Below, one piece after another: positions 1 to 11,455 of a stretch of 64,000 nucleotides of DNA. The stretch's first letter is position 1, and the number at the start of each line of letters is the position of its first letter. Source of the stretch: Panonychus citri (lineage: Eukaryota; Arthropoda; Arachnida; Trombidiformes; Tetranychidae). The stretch is taken from contig NW_026515546.1 in assembly GCF_014898815.1 (NCBI RefSeq), forward strand, positions 4,597,001 through 4,661,000, in the 5' to 3' direction. The notes beneath the pieces are model-generated. The model was not told the origin of the DNA and searched no databases. It saw only the letters and a program-made list of their open reading frames with translations. The translations under genes and the position numbers were made by a program.

Positions 1-822
1 TTGATTTTGTATATTAAATTAGTCATTTTATTTGTTTAAATTGTTTCAATGGGTTTAAATTTAAATTATACTTTTCACTTTGAAATTTCATTTTAATGTA
101 AACCTTTTTTTTGAAGGTTATTATTGTTATTAGTTAATTGTAGGTTAATCAATCATCAATATAATTTACATAATTTATTCAATTTGATTGTAATTGTTAC
201 TTTAATTGAAACCGAAAAGGGAAAATGATTTAACTTTTATTCATTATACTCGGTAGATGGTGTTACTTACTTTAATTGTTTCGAGAAATTTTCTTACAAT
301 TAACTTTTAGATTGATTATTTAAATTTTACTAATTGTTGAGTTGGTGAGGTTGATACAAAATTAACTTTTCATTAAATTATATCCTTGCATTTACAAGAT
401 ATATCATGAAGTTACATTTGGATTAATTGGTTTGCTGTTTGTTAATTGTTTACAGAGAGAGAGAGAGAGAGAGAGAGGAAAGTTTTAATGGTTTACAATT
501 ACAATTAAAAAAGTATATAAGTTATTATGAAACATTATTTTCATCATTAGTATTTGATTTTGATAATGTTTAAGATGATACAAAAAAAGTGTTTAGAGAT
601 GAAGGCTTAATTTATAGAGATTTAGAGTTGTTAATTGTCTTCAGGTAATTTAAGATTGTACAAAAATTTTAACTGAAGATTTTGATTAATCTATTCGGGA
701 AAATGAGATGTGATTGAGGTGATAATGATTTAATTTGATGACTTGGCTGGATGAAGATGAGGATGAGGATGATGAAGAGATGTGATAATGAAGAGATGGA
801 TTGACTTTGATGAAGCAGATGA
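1..822. other. 3' flank of chitin-binding gene 1, noncoding
   Basis: AT-rich DNA downstream, on the minus strand, of the stop codon of chitin-binding gene 1. It contains a (GA)n tract at about 454-478. Open frames here come from low-complexity sequence, and I see no gene. It should include the 3' UTR of gene 1, but I could not place a polyadenylation site with confidence. Confidence 0.6.
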
Positions 823-3800
823 TTAATAATCTTCCTCATAAGTGACACCACTGTAACCATATGGTTTGTTTGATGTGGCTGAATAGCCTCGGGGGTCATA
901 GGATGAAGGTCTAACGTTTCGTTCTGAGGCGGCTGATGAACCATAAGCGTTTGATGAGTAGGGTGAGTATGATGGTGGGTATGATGAGTAGGGTGGCACT
1001 GCGTTTGGTTTTGGATTGTATGCTGATGAGGGTGAGACTGATGATGGGGAAGGTGATGATCGTGAGTATCCATAGTTGGGTGATGAGCTTGAAAGGGTTA
1101 CTGGTTTGTATGGTGAGTAATTTGATGAGGGAGCGGGTGAAGCATAGGGTGGAGATGATGGACCAACAGAGTATCCAGAATAGGGTCGAGTTGATCCTGA
1201 ATAAGGTGAAGGTGTTGGTCGATAAGGTGATGATGATGATGATGATGAGGATGAGGATGATCGTTCATTTGGACCATCTTCATTGGCGTATGAAGGTCGA
1301 GATGGATTAGAACCATATCCTGATCCTGAATAGGGTTTAGCTGAGAAAGTGTATGATGGTTGTTGGGGTGGTGGCGGTGGTGGTCCTTGTGGCTTGGGTT
1401 TTGGTGAGTATGGGCCATAATTGGGTTGATTTCGTGGAGCTGATGGACGAGGTGGTTGGGCAGCGGGTTGAGGTGATCGGTAAGGTGAAGATTGTCGATT
1501 ATCCTCTCCACTGTAATCATCTTCGTATGAACCAGAGTAACTTCCTTGGGGAGCTCGAGGAGCAGATGAACCAGCACCGCCATTGCTAACAGGAACGGGC
1601 TTAGCGGGATAAGATTGAGCTGAACCAGCGGGGAAAGCAGCGGCTAATGGATCACCAAGGAATTCTTCTGGATAGTATCTTTGATGGTATCGAACACTAT
1701 TGTTTGGTCCTCCATTGTCGATTGGCTAAATTATATACAACAAGAAAATGGATTAAAAATCTTAGGCCTAATCATTTCTCTCTCTCTCTCTCTCTCTCTC
1801 TAAAAATTATTTACCTTGTGAAGATATTCATTGACGACGAAAAATTTCTCAGATTGATCGCAAATGTCTTGACTGGCGGGGACACAGTTCAAGTGTACTT
1901 GATGGAAAACGGTTCCTTCGGGACATTGCCATGAGTGTTTAGCACCACCAACACAATAATGGAAAACTTGACAGGCCACAGAAGCGTCGGCATAATAACC
2001 GTCCTTTTTACCATTACAAGTGAATTTAGATTGACCCAAAAGAAGCTCTAATCGGCTTGGTTTCTTTTCCTCTTCAGCCTCTTCCTTGCTTTTACCTTGT
2101 TTCTGGTTAGTTGATTCATACTGTCGAAAAGAAAATAAAAATTCAATCAAATATAAACATCGAAACACAAAGAAAACAATTAAATCATCAAAAAGATTCT
2201 CATAAACATAAACAACAACAATCAATCAGCTGAATTAGAATACAACTAACGCCATCTATTGTTTTGATTAGAATTTAAATGTTAATTGTGATTAGAATTT
2301 AATTTTTTTTCTTTTCTCTTTTCACATTTTCTTCAAACAATTAACTTGCCTTTTAAATTTTATAATTAAACTGAGGCTGTTAAAAGGAAACACTTGAGAC
2401 ACAATATTGTAATTATTATTGATTGGAAAACGTTAATTTTCAAGTTTAGGTCAACAGTTAATCTTGATTTGGTTTGGAAAACTTAATTCACGATTAATTG
2501 CTGTTAATTGTTAACCCGTTTACCCTTATTAATACTTGAAAAATTATCTAAATCATCTTAATCACTCCTTTAAACAATAATTACAATAATCAAAGTTAAA
2601 TTGTCCTAAAGGTGTTTAAATAATGTTCACTATCGTTAATCTCGTAACTCCACCCGAAAAGTTTTTACTATTACAATTTATGATTTATCGTCAACACAAT
2701 TTTAATTGATTATAACAGGAAATCATCACAATCAATTTTAGCTCAATTATCATCATCATCAACATCATCATCATCCTTAAGTGGCAAGTACATCAACCAG
2801 TTAACCTCAAAAAAAAGAGAAGAAAAAAAAATTGATCGAAATTGAATTGATTAAGAATCGAAGACGAAAAAAAAAGTTTTCTAATCTGTTCATTTTACTT
2901 TTTCCACTCTGCCAAACAACCGTTAATCAGGTTAAATTGTTAACAGTGAATCAGCAGCTATTATTATTTAATTGTGACTATCAATTATGATTATCAATCC
3001 AGTTAAATTAGTAGAAGTAGCAATTCAATGGTCCACCATAGTGAGCGATAATATTTGATCAGAATCACTGATCGAGATCAATTGATTAAACTTCCGATTG
3101 ATTTGATTTTGTTAATTTTTTTTTCTTTTTCTAATTTATTCTTGTATTCGGCTTCCTACTCTTACCTTAAACTATTGATTTCGTTAATAGTTAATTAACA
3201 TCTCACAGTTAACGAATAATCAATCTGTTAATCAACATAATCAACGTGGTGTTTGTAAAAAAAAATGATTGATTGATTAAATTCACAGTTATCACAATGA
3301 TAGAGTTAAACTAATCACAATAATCAAACAAATCAACAGCCAATTAACTGTAAAACTTTTGATTGTTGTTATGTTTGTGTTAAGGTAATTAAAGTTTCTT
3401 GTTAACTAATAGCAGGGAAAACTTTTCCTAATCTAATTTTTAACCAAAGTGACAATTTAATTTAAATTGAAGTGTAATGATTAACTCTTAATTGTTATAA
3501 AATATTAAACACAATTAATCAAATCTTTACTAATGGTCATCGTAAGGTCATCACATTAATGACATTAGATTATTATATTAATGTTGACCCTTCAGGTCAG
3601 TTTGTAAAATCATCTTAATTGTTGACTGTAAGTTTGATAATAATAATTATAGATTGTAAATGATTAAGTAACAATTTATTTACCATTAAATTGTGAACAA
3701 TGTTAAATTGCTTCGACTAATTTTCTTGGTCAAATTTAATCAACTTTTTCATCATTTGGTCAGTTATTTATCATTTAACTGACCCAAACTTCATGATAAG

Positions 3801-5608
3801 AGTTAATCATTAATCTTGATTAACTTGATTGTCTTGATTAGGGCCACAGAAATTAACAACAACAATTAAGTTATTGAAAATTGAATCAATTTTGTTTTCA
3901 TAAATAATCCTTAATTGTGTTTGGTTAATTTAACTCAATAACAATTGTGATTCTAAAATACCGCAATCAATTTTAACCTTTGATTGATTATAATTGTTAT
4001 CTAGTGAAAGTGATTAAAATCAGTTGAACAATTAACTCTGTCCATTATGATGTAAGTAAACAAGTTTACAATTAGAGTAACAATTAATTTGATTATCATC
4101 AATTTGCTCAGTGTTAATCGGGTTAATCTTGATTGTTGTAATAATAATAATCATTAGACTTTAACTGTGATTAAAAATAAGTGATAATCAGTCAGTAAAT
4201 CACAATATGAGATGTTAATTGTTAAGGTTAACAGATTTAAATCATGTTACGGTTAATCTTATATCTCAACAATCAGATTTAATTATGTATTTAATTGTGA
4301 TAATAATGATTAATTGTAATTGACCTTTTCCATTGTGTTAACTGACCGATTGTAGTAAAATCCGATAACAGAATTAAATTGTTACTCTAATTGTTAATGA
4401 ATCTTTTTAATCATGATGATGAAAATGAAGTTATTAATTTTTATCATGTTGTTTAATTGATAATCTAATCTGGATTAAAATCTTTAATTAAACCCCTTTT
4501 ACTATTAAGCAAAAGTTAATTGTTCTCACTATCAAGAAACTTGTAACAATTAACAGAAAATCAAATTAATTGGATTAGTTAAAGGGCCAAGGTTAATCTT
4601 TCATTTGAATCAAATCAACTAATAATTAAAAGTTTAGATTTTATGATTTTATGTAAATGAAATTTGATTGATCAAAATGATTAAAATTATCGTTGAATAT
4701 AAAAAAAAAGTGTCAAGATTGTTAACAATTAAGGATCAGACTAATTGTTCAATCATTTAGACTATTATCTAAATTGTTATTGATCATTTCTCGTTAATCA
4801 CTTTCTTCCTAAATCGTTAAATTGAGTTTCTATTAATGGTACAAGTAGATTAAAAATTGATCACAATTAACTTGATTCTGTGATCTCTATTGTCGTGTTA
4901 TATTTATAACTAATACATTAAATTGTTGAATGTTGACTAATGATGATTGATGTAATTAGATGTTAATTATAAATTAGATTGATTGTTTCTTATTGTATTT
5001 CTCTCTCTCTCTCTCTTTCTTTCTCTTTCTTTACTTACCGATTCACCGGAAGATCTTGAAGCAAAACCAGCTGATTGGTAACGAGAATCAGGGGAACCGG
5101 AAGCTGACGATGATGAATAAGCGGAAGGTTGAGATGATCGGTAAGGCTGTTCGGCATAAGGATCGGCTACGGTTGGTCGGTAAGTTTGAGCGGCTGAAGA
5201 AGATGCTGGTGATCCAGATGAAGATGACCTGGCATTAGATCGTCCGGCAGGTTGGGAATAAGTTTCCTTTGAATAATCATCAATAAGCTCCTCGTATTGT
5301 GGCTTCCGTTTAACTCGAGGTGAAAGTGGACCTGCCGATGCTGCACCATAAGCTTCAGCATTCTCATCACGAACTGCATCAGCCCGAGGCCCAGGGAAAG
5401 GATAACGAATCAACCTTTTCTCCTAAAACCAAGAACAACAAATTAATTACTCTCAAAACAACAACAACAATAACAATTAACCGACAATTAACTCCAAATT
5501 CAACTGGATTAACATTCACTAAATTTAATTGCTTACCCTTGTGTAGGCTGATAAAGCTTGATCCAAATAGAAGGTTGAAAAAATAGTGATTAACAAGATG
5601 ATCTTCAT
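823..5608 (-). CDS. Secreted chitin-binding protein, one peritrophin-A domain (CPAP1-like), gene 1
   Basis: Four coding exons with GT-AG junctions, all in phase 0: 5608-5537, 5422-5039, 2120-1815 and 1725-823, giving 554 aa. Exon 1 encodes exactly 24 residues starting MKIILLITIFSTFYLDQALS, a clear signal peptide, so the product is secreted. Exon 2 (residues 25-152) is rich in Ser, Ala and Tyr. Exon 3 carries one type-2 chitin-binding (peritrophin-A) domain at about residues 183-242, with six cysteines at 187, 202, 208, 218, 231 and 239 and aromatics in the usual places (FHYC). Exon 4 is a long Ser/Pro/Tyr-rich low-complexity tail ending VTYEEDY. One such domain plus a disordered tail is typical of cuticular proteins analogous to peritrophins, which bind chitin in cuticle; a peritrophic-matrix role is the alternative. 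Its paralogue lies just upstream (CDS 11456-27286). The 5' UTR exon is probably 9752-9966. Confidence 0.85.
1777..1801. repeat. (TC)n microsatellite in the last intron of gene 1
   Basis: TC run that reads as GA on the transcript and starts about 14 bases after the donor at 1814. Intron length is only about 89 bp, so the repeat is a large share of it. Confidence 0.9.
2121..5038 (-). other. Intron 3 of chitin-binding gene 1
   Basis: A 2.9-kb AT-rich intron between coding exons 2 and 3 of gene 1. The donor after 5039 is followed on the transcript strand by a GA-rich tract (about 5001-5032). A TAGATGGCG element lies at 2250-2258, near the acceptor end. No other gene is visible. Confidence 0.7.
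2250..2258 (-). promoter_or_regulatory. TAGATGGCG element in intron 3 of gene 1
   Basis: Minus-strand CAATAGATGGCG about 130 bp before exon 3 of chitin-binding gene 1. It is the only copy not next to a recognised promoter. Confidence 0.3.
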
Positions 5609-5680
5609 CGTTTTTTTGTTTAATTGTTTAATCCTTTTTTTGGTTACCAACAATTAATTTAATTGTTATTTAATGAAAAT

Positions 5681-8600
5681 CTAAAGAAATGATGAAAAAA
5701 ATTAACATGCACAAACAATTGATTAGTTAAATTGTTGTAGTTATAATGTTTCCAATTTAATGGTCAGTTGGCCATTTAAATCATCTCTAATTATAAGATG
5801 CATCAATTTTAATTACTATTACATGGTGTTAATTATATTGACAACAATTAAAACAAATTGTTAACAATTAACATCAACTGGGAAAAATTGAAATCTATTT
5901 TCATATACAAAGTTATGAAACAATTGATAACGTGATGATGATAATTAGTTAATTGCTCTACTTTAATCATCATCCTCATCTCTACATAATCAAGATTATA
6001 ATCAATCTTTTAATTATTTATAAACTTTTAATTTCATCTTGATGGACAACAATTAAATTTAATTTTCATGTGTCAACAACAATTTAACAATTTTTTTTTA
6101 TTCATTTGAAACAAGAAACATCAACATAATCATGATTAAGATAATCGCTTAATTGTTGATCGTTGATTATCAAAAGTTAATCTGATTGTTGTTGTTTTCA
6201 TATCCAAATAGATGAAAATTTAAGTTCATTAAATTGTTTACAATTGATTCTAATAACAATCTAAATCAGGCCAAACAATTAAAACTGATTAAATCTTTCC
6301 CATTGTCCACAATTAAGAAGTGAAAGTTTTTAGTTTCTCGTAATGGTAAACATTAAATTTAATTGTTCATCGTTAATAGATTTTAATTGTTTCAACATAT
6401 AAGAAATTGTCACAAAAATTGTTCACAATTAAGGTTCATTGTACTTTTTTTTATACTAACAATTAAAATTTATTCACCTTTTTAATTAATCATAATTATA
6501 ATTAATTAGTAATGGTGGTAATCTATTTATACCAATGGACAGAGTTAAACAAACTAAATCAACGGCAACAATTAAGTTTCAATCAACCTGATCAGTAGAC
6601 TGAATTTTCTGTTGATAATTAGCCTTTAATTATTATGATTAGAAAACTAAATTTCTCAATTAATTGTGAATGAAGAAGAAATTTAAATGATTAACCTTAA
6701 TTTGATTCCAATAACTCCAATTAAAGTAATTAAACAATTAAAAAATCTTTGAACTTGAAGTTTGATCTGATTTTTTTTGCTTCTTCAATAATTTAATTGT
6801 CTTTCAACCTTTGTAACAATTAATTTACAATTTAAATTACCATAATCTTAATCACTATCAACATCATTAATCTCATTATGTTTTAATTGTTGTTAAGGAG
6901 ACCGGAAGTAATTGGATGGTTGTTGTAACAATTAAACAATTAAGGAGATAGAAATTAAAAAATTGTAATTTCAATTTTTGATTAACACTAAGAAATTAAT
7001 AATTCCTGATGATAATGATGATGATTAACAATCAAATCAAAGTAAATTAAGAGAGTTAATTGTAATCATAACAATCAAGCCACCAATCAAAAATCTTATC
7101 TGATTAATCAATCAAATTGAGATTAACTTAATCAGCATTAAACTTACGGAAATTGTTGATTAATTAATTGAAAATCTAATAAGTTACTTGATTGTAATAT
7201 TGTAATTTAATTGTAGTGATTAGTACATATCAACAATTAGTAGGTTAATATATGATTAGATGAGCTATTTAAATGAGTTCCTAACAATTTAATCATTGTG
7301 ATCACAACAACAATTTAAAAGTAAATCAAAAAAAAAAATTAAGCCATGAAAAGTATTCCCAACAATTACTAATTTATATTGAGATGTAATTAGTAGACAA
7401 TTAGTAAATTGTGATTAATGAGATACGAAAGGACTAACAAAACTAAATTAAACTATGAAGGAAATGTGATAATATAATTTGAAATGATTAAAAATTTGAA
7501 TTGGATAAGAAAATAATAAACTAATCATTATCATCATCAGCAATTTAAATAAGATTTACAATTAAGCCTAACAATCAACTTATTGACTTTTTTTGATTAC
7601 CTGATTATTGACAATTTATCGAGTGGAAACTTTTCCCTTTATTATAATTATTTGATTAAGATGATTAACAATTGATTATGACATTAGCCGGATATTAACT
7701 TGCTTAATTGTGATTAAGAGAAGTGTAAAGTTTCAAATTTAAATCAATTCTAATTAAAGTTTTCACAACTAAATCAGTCAGATTATTAATCATTTCCTTA
7801 TATTCACATTGAGTTGGGTTACAATTACAATTATGATTATCATTAGTTAATCATCAATAATAATAATTTAACGGTTGTTTAAAAATAAAAGAAAACTTAA
7901 TTATCATTATTTAGATTAGGTTAATATTAACACAATCAGTAACAATTAAGTATCACAATCCACTGATTGTGATTCAGGCAATTGGAAAGTTTTGTTTGTG
8001 TTTAATTAGTGACCATTGTTGACTATGAGACTCACTTGGACAGATAGACAATTAAACTAATTGAATTGGTGATTAGTTGATTAATATTGTTTTACCAATG
8101 ATTAACTATTCAAATTTTAAAGGTAACAACAATTAACACGGAAGTTAAATTATGAATTTATATCAACTAAATTTTTTGTTTCTCTCTTTCCAACTTGTTG
8201 TTTCCTTTGAATAAACAAGTTGATAGAAAGAAAAATTAAATTGTGACAACAATCAAGAGGTTAACAAGACAATCTAACCTAATAACATGGTTAATCAGTT
8301 CAGGTTCATCGTCATCATCATGATAATCATTTAGTTGATTGACAGTTTCAATTGAAAAGAAAAGGTAAAAGTTTTGAAAGAAGAAAAAATTTTCTCTTCA
8401 TCTTCTTCATCATCTTCATCTTGATCATCTTTTGTCTCTTTTTCTTACCTGGACTGATAATCTAATTATTTTCAAGATTCTCATTTGTTAATCTCTCTCT
8501 CTCTCTCTCTCTCTGCTGGTCAAGCAAATCATGATCATCAAACTGACCCTCAAGTGATGATGACTGAATATTATTGATTTAGTTCAAATTGTGATTGTAA

Positions 8601-9751
8601 ATATCAATATTTGGATTCTCAAGTGAATATAGAAAAGGGAAATTTTCAAATATCAAAATGATTTCGATATTTTCAGCTACATGAAAGTGTCTATCCTGAA
8701 GCATCATCTTCAAGGTGAAGAAGAAAAAAAAAATAACGATCAACAAGATGATGATGATGAGGATGCTGATAATCAAATCGAAACTTTTTTCTTCTTTTTC
8801 AAACTTTTTTGTTTTGTATTCAGACTCAATATTTAAGTTCAACTGTCATCTTGTTACCGAACCCAATTGAAAGTTAACTAATGATAACTCACTAAAATAA
8901 CATTAATGATATATAATAATCAAAGTAACGGGTAAAGTGACAATTAAGATTTAATAACATGATCATCATGATTGTATACAAACATATCAATAAAAATAGT
9001 TATCATTATCAACATGACAAGTTCAACCAAGCCTTGTATTCAATAATAATAATAATAACGGTATTGAGTTGATATTATTTATAACTGAACACAATTACTT
9101 AATTGTAACTGTTGAAATAAATGATGATGATGATGATGATTACCATCAATCGATTGATAATAATCAAGTTAGAGGAAAAAGTTGTAACATCGAATAGCTG
9201 AAAGAACGAGAAACATTACAATCTTCATGATGATATTAGTTGATCAATATTTGGAATTTATTGTAACAGAAAAAAAGTAGAGAAAAAAAATATTCTTCTA
9301 ATATCATCATCCTCATCTTCTTCATCATTTCTGTATCCTACAAAATATCACCAGTAATCAGCAGCATCTTCAGTTGATTAACCGTTACGATGCATTTAGC
9401 TTAGTAATTAGATTTAGGTCAATTGATTAGAATCAATTTTTTTCGATTCTCTTCTTGTCTCTCTCTCTTTTATTATTTTCTTGCGATGCTTTTGTCATGT
9501 TAATTGTGATTTTCTCATGGATTCAATCAGTCGATTGTGAATTAACTATCATGATCTAATCTAAGTGACACTTCAAGGGATTAATAGGATGAAACTCATG
9601 AAGACAATATGAAGACTGAGATAATTACATGAAAATAGATTTCAAATGATGAGATTGTCATATATGAGATAATCTTGTAATTCTAACGTTATGTTGATGA
9701 TATTGAAGGAATCGTTTGGATTGAAAGGAAATTAGTCAATGATTAACTTAC
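5681..9751 (-). other. First intron (5' UTR intron) of chitin-binding gene 1
   Basis: Inferred intron between a noncoding first exon (about 9752-9966, donor GTAAGT at 9751) and the exon carrying the start codon (acceptor TTTCTTTAG, exon from 5680). The part from about 8810 on is conserved with the matching intron of gene 2 (27323-28537). Open frames inside, such as 8579-8842, have no recognisable protein content. Confidence 0.6.
9346..9441. promoter_or_regulatory. Conserved intronic block, copy A (candidate enhancer)
   Basis: About 95 bp in the first intron of gene 1 that match 28078-28175 in the first intron of gene 2 with only a handful of differences, while the flanks have diverged. It contains CAGTAATCAGCAGC, AACCGTTACGATGCATTTAG, the homeodomain-like TAATTAG and TTTAGGTCAAT. 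The last holds an AGGTCA nuclear-receptor half-site with an AT-rich 5' extension, resembling the monomer site of ROR/HR3-class receptors. Enhancer function is inferred from conservation only. Confidence 0.55.
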
Positions 9752-9966
9752 GTATTTTTGTCAGTTGATTGGATTATCACTTTTCCGTTGATAATTTGAT
9801 ACAATTCCTTTTGGCTACTTAGCTCGAATTGAGCAAAAAATGTTGAAAAAAATCACAGAATAGTAGGTAAAGTTAGAAGATACTTTTAACTGTAACTCTG
9901 GTAAACTTTTGTTTGGAAACTGAATTAATATATTTAATGTTCATGGAATTGGTATTAATTGAAACT
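9752..9966 (-). other. Predicted noncoding first exon of chitin-binding gene 1
   Basis: Transcript start predicted at about 9966 from the initiator. The splice donor GTAAGT follows position 9752. The exon end aligns with that of gene 2 (donor after 28538): both have GTGAT-ATCCAATCA about 20 bases before the donor. No transcript evidence is available. Confidence 0.5.
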
Positions 9967-9999
9967 GTTCACAACAAACGAAAAGTTTTTGTTTATATA
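9963..9999 (-). promoter_or_regulatory. TATA box and initiator of chitin-binding gene 1
   Basis: On the minus strand TATATAAA (9999-9992) is followed about 33 bases later by AACAGTTTCAATTA, an arthropod-type initiator (A at about 9966). The same arrangement, including flanking bases, occurs upstream of gene 2. The spacing suits a focused TATA-dependent promoter. Confidence 0.6.
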
Positions 10000-10000
10000 T

Positions 10001-10412
10001 TGGTTACTTTTTTGTCAACAAACCGAAATGAGGGAGTCGTTGTATTAGAGTGAGTACGAGGAAGACGATGATAAGAGAGAGAAGAGAGAGAGAGAGAGAT
10101 GAAAAGAGTAAGAGGTTGGATTTAAGAGGAAACAAGATAAAATTGATGGAAAGAAGAGAGAGAATATTAAGTGAGCTGATCCCACCTTTTTATCCTCATC
10201 TTCATTATCATCATGTCTCTTTCTCGTCATTTCACTTTTACAGTCACTTTCTCATTTGCATAAAAAAACTTTTCTCTCGAACTGTTACTCGAATTACTGG
10301 CGATTTTCAGTTCTATCTCGACCTCATCACAATAAGACTATTTCCAACAATCGATTGACTAATTAAACAAATCACAATAATAAAAATCAACGAACAAAAT
10401 CTATCTTAACCT

Positions 10413-10448
<36 letters not shown>

Positions 10449-11455
10449 ATTATCTTAATCATCTTCTATACTTGTTAGTATAACGAACGTGCGACTGTAA
10501 AGATACTGAATAATATTCGAGTGCGAAATTAATGAGTTAATCAATTTTCTTTGTTTGTCATATTAATACAAATTCGAGGCAGATAAAATCGTTAATTGTT
10601 AATACAATAATTAGTTAATTGTTATGTAGTTCAATGTCGATCTGTAAATCTACTCTTAATCAAATAAAATGATGATCATTGTCATCAAGCGATTAGCTGA
10701 CAATCAATTAAACCATCACGTAAATTATTTGATGCACTTAACTAATCTCATCTTGATTAGTTTAATTGTTATGACCAGAAAAAAAGATGCACACACACAC
10801 GGAATCAAATCATTTTATCCGAATTCAATTAATTAACTAATTAAGAAGCACAAATTAACAGTTGAAAATTAGAGAAAATAATCAATTAGTTGTGGACAAT
10901 TTATATTAACAATCAAAAAAGTTTCATTTATTATCATTAAATACAAAGTTGATTGTGCAAAAAAAATTGATTGTATTTAAAAAAAAAACATCAAATCAAT
11001 GACCCAACAAAAATCAAATTGATCAACCTAATTATAAATTTTCATATATTATAATTGTTATCATCTTGATTAATTGTAAATTAAGTAATTAGATTGACAC
11101 AGGTAATCAATGATAATTAGTTAGCAAATATCATTATGATATTAAAAGTATCAACAATTTAAGGATATTAACAACAATTAAGGAAACGTTAAAGTTGATA
11201 TTTGTTTTTATTGATTATTTATTACAAAATTATTATTATATCAACATGACAATTGAATTAAACCAATGACGGATGATTAATTAGTTACTAACAATTGACA
11301 GTTAATTGTTGAGCATTTAATTGATAATCATCAATGGGATTGTATTGAGATAACAAAAGTTTTCGCTCCCTTTTTTGGTTGTTGATTGTAAAGACAATTA
11401 AAAGTTTGGGATAATTTTTTGGTTCATCAAAAGTGATGAATTAAATTAAATCATT
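10001..11455. other. Intergenic region between gene 1 promoter and gene 2 stop
   Basis: AT-rich sequence with a GA-rich stretch near 10075-10100, a (TC)n tract at 10414-10447 and a short (CA)n run near 10790. The proximal part belongs to the segmental duplication. The open frames 10050-10358 (plus) and 10045-10230 (minus) are simple-sequence frames without domain content. The 3' UTR of gene 2 should end here. Confidence 0.6.
10414..10447. repeat. (TC)n microsatellite
   Basis: Nearly uninterrupted CT/TC dinucleotide run between the two chitin-binding genes. Confidence 0.95.

Larger units (their letters stand above)
8810..10830 (-). repeat. Noncoding part of a segmental duplication, copy A (gene 1 promoter and first intron)
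   Basis: Several blocks in this stretch recur in the same order and orientation at about 27760-29520. They include 9013-9034 against 27940-27961 (identical), 9346-9441 against 28078-28175, the TATA/initiator region near 9963-10000 against 28840-28877, GAGGGAGTC-containing sequence at about 10031 against 28914, and patches near 10720-10820 against 29400-29515. Together with the matching signal-peptide exons, this shows that the gene and its upstream DNA were duplicated together. Limits are approximate because they were aligned by eye. Confidence 0.75.

Noticed and set aside
669..1583. Open frames rich in His, Met and Gln around 0.7-1.6 kb
   Set aside because: They are other frames of the Ser/Pro/Tyr-rich last exon of chitin-binding gene 1, whose frame is fixed by splice phase and signal peptide.
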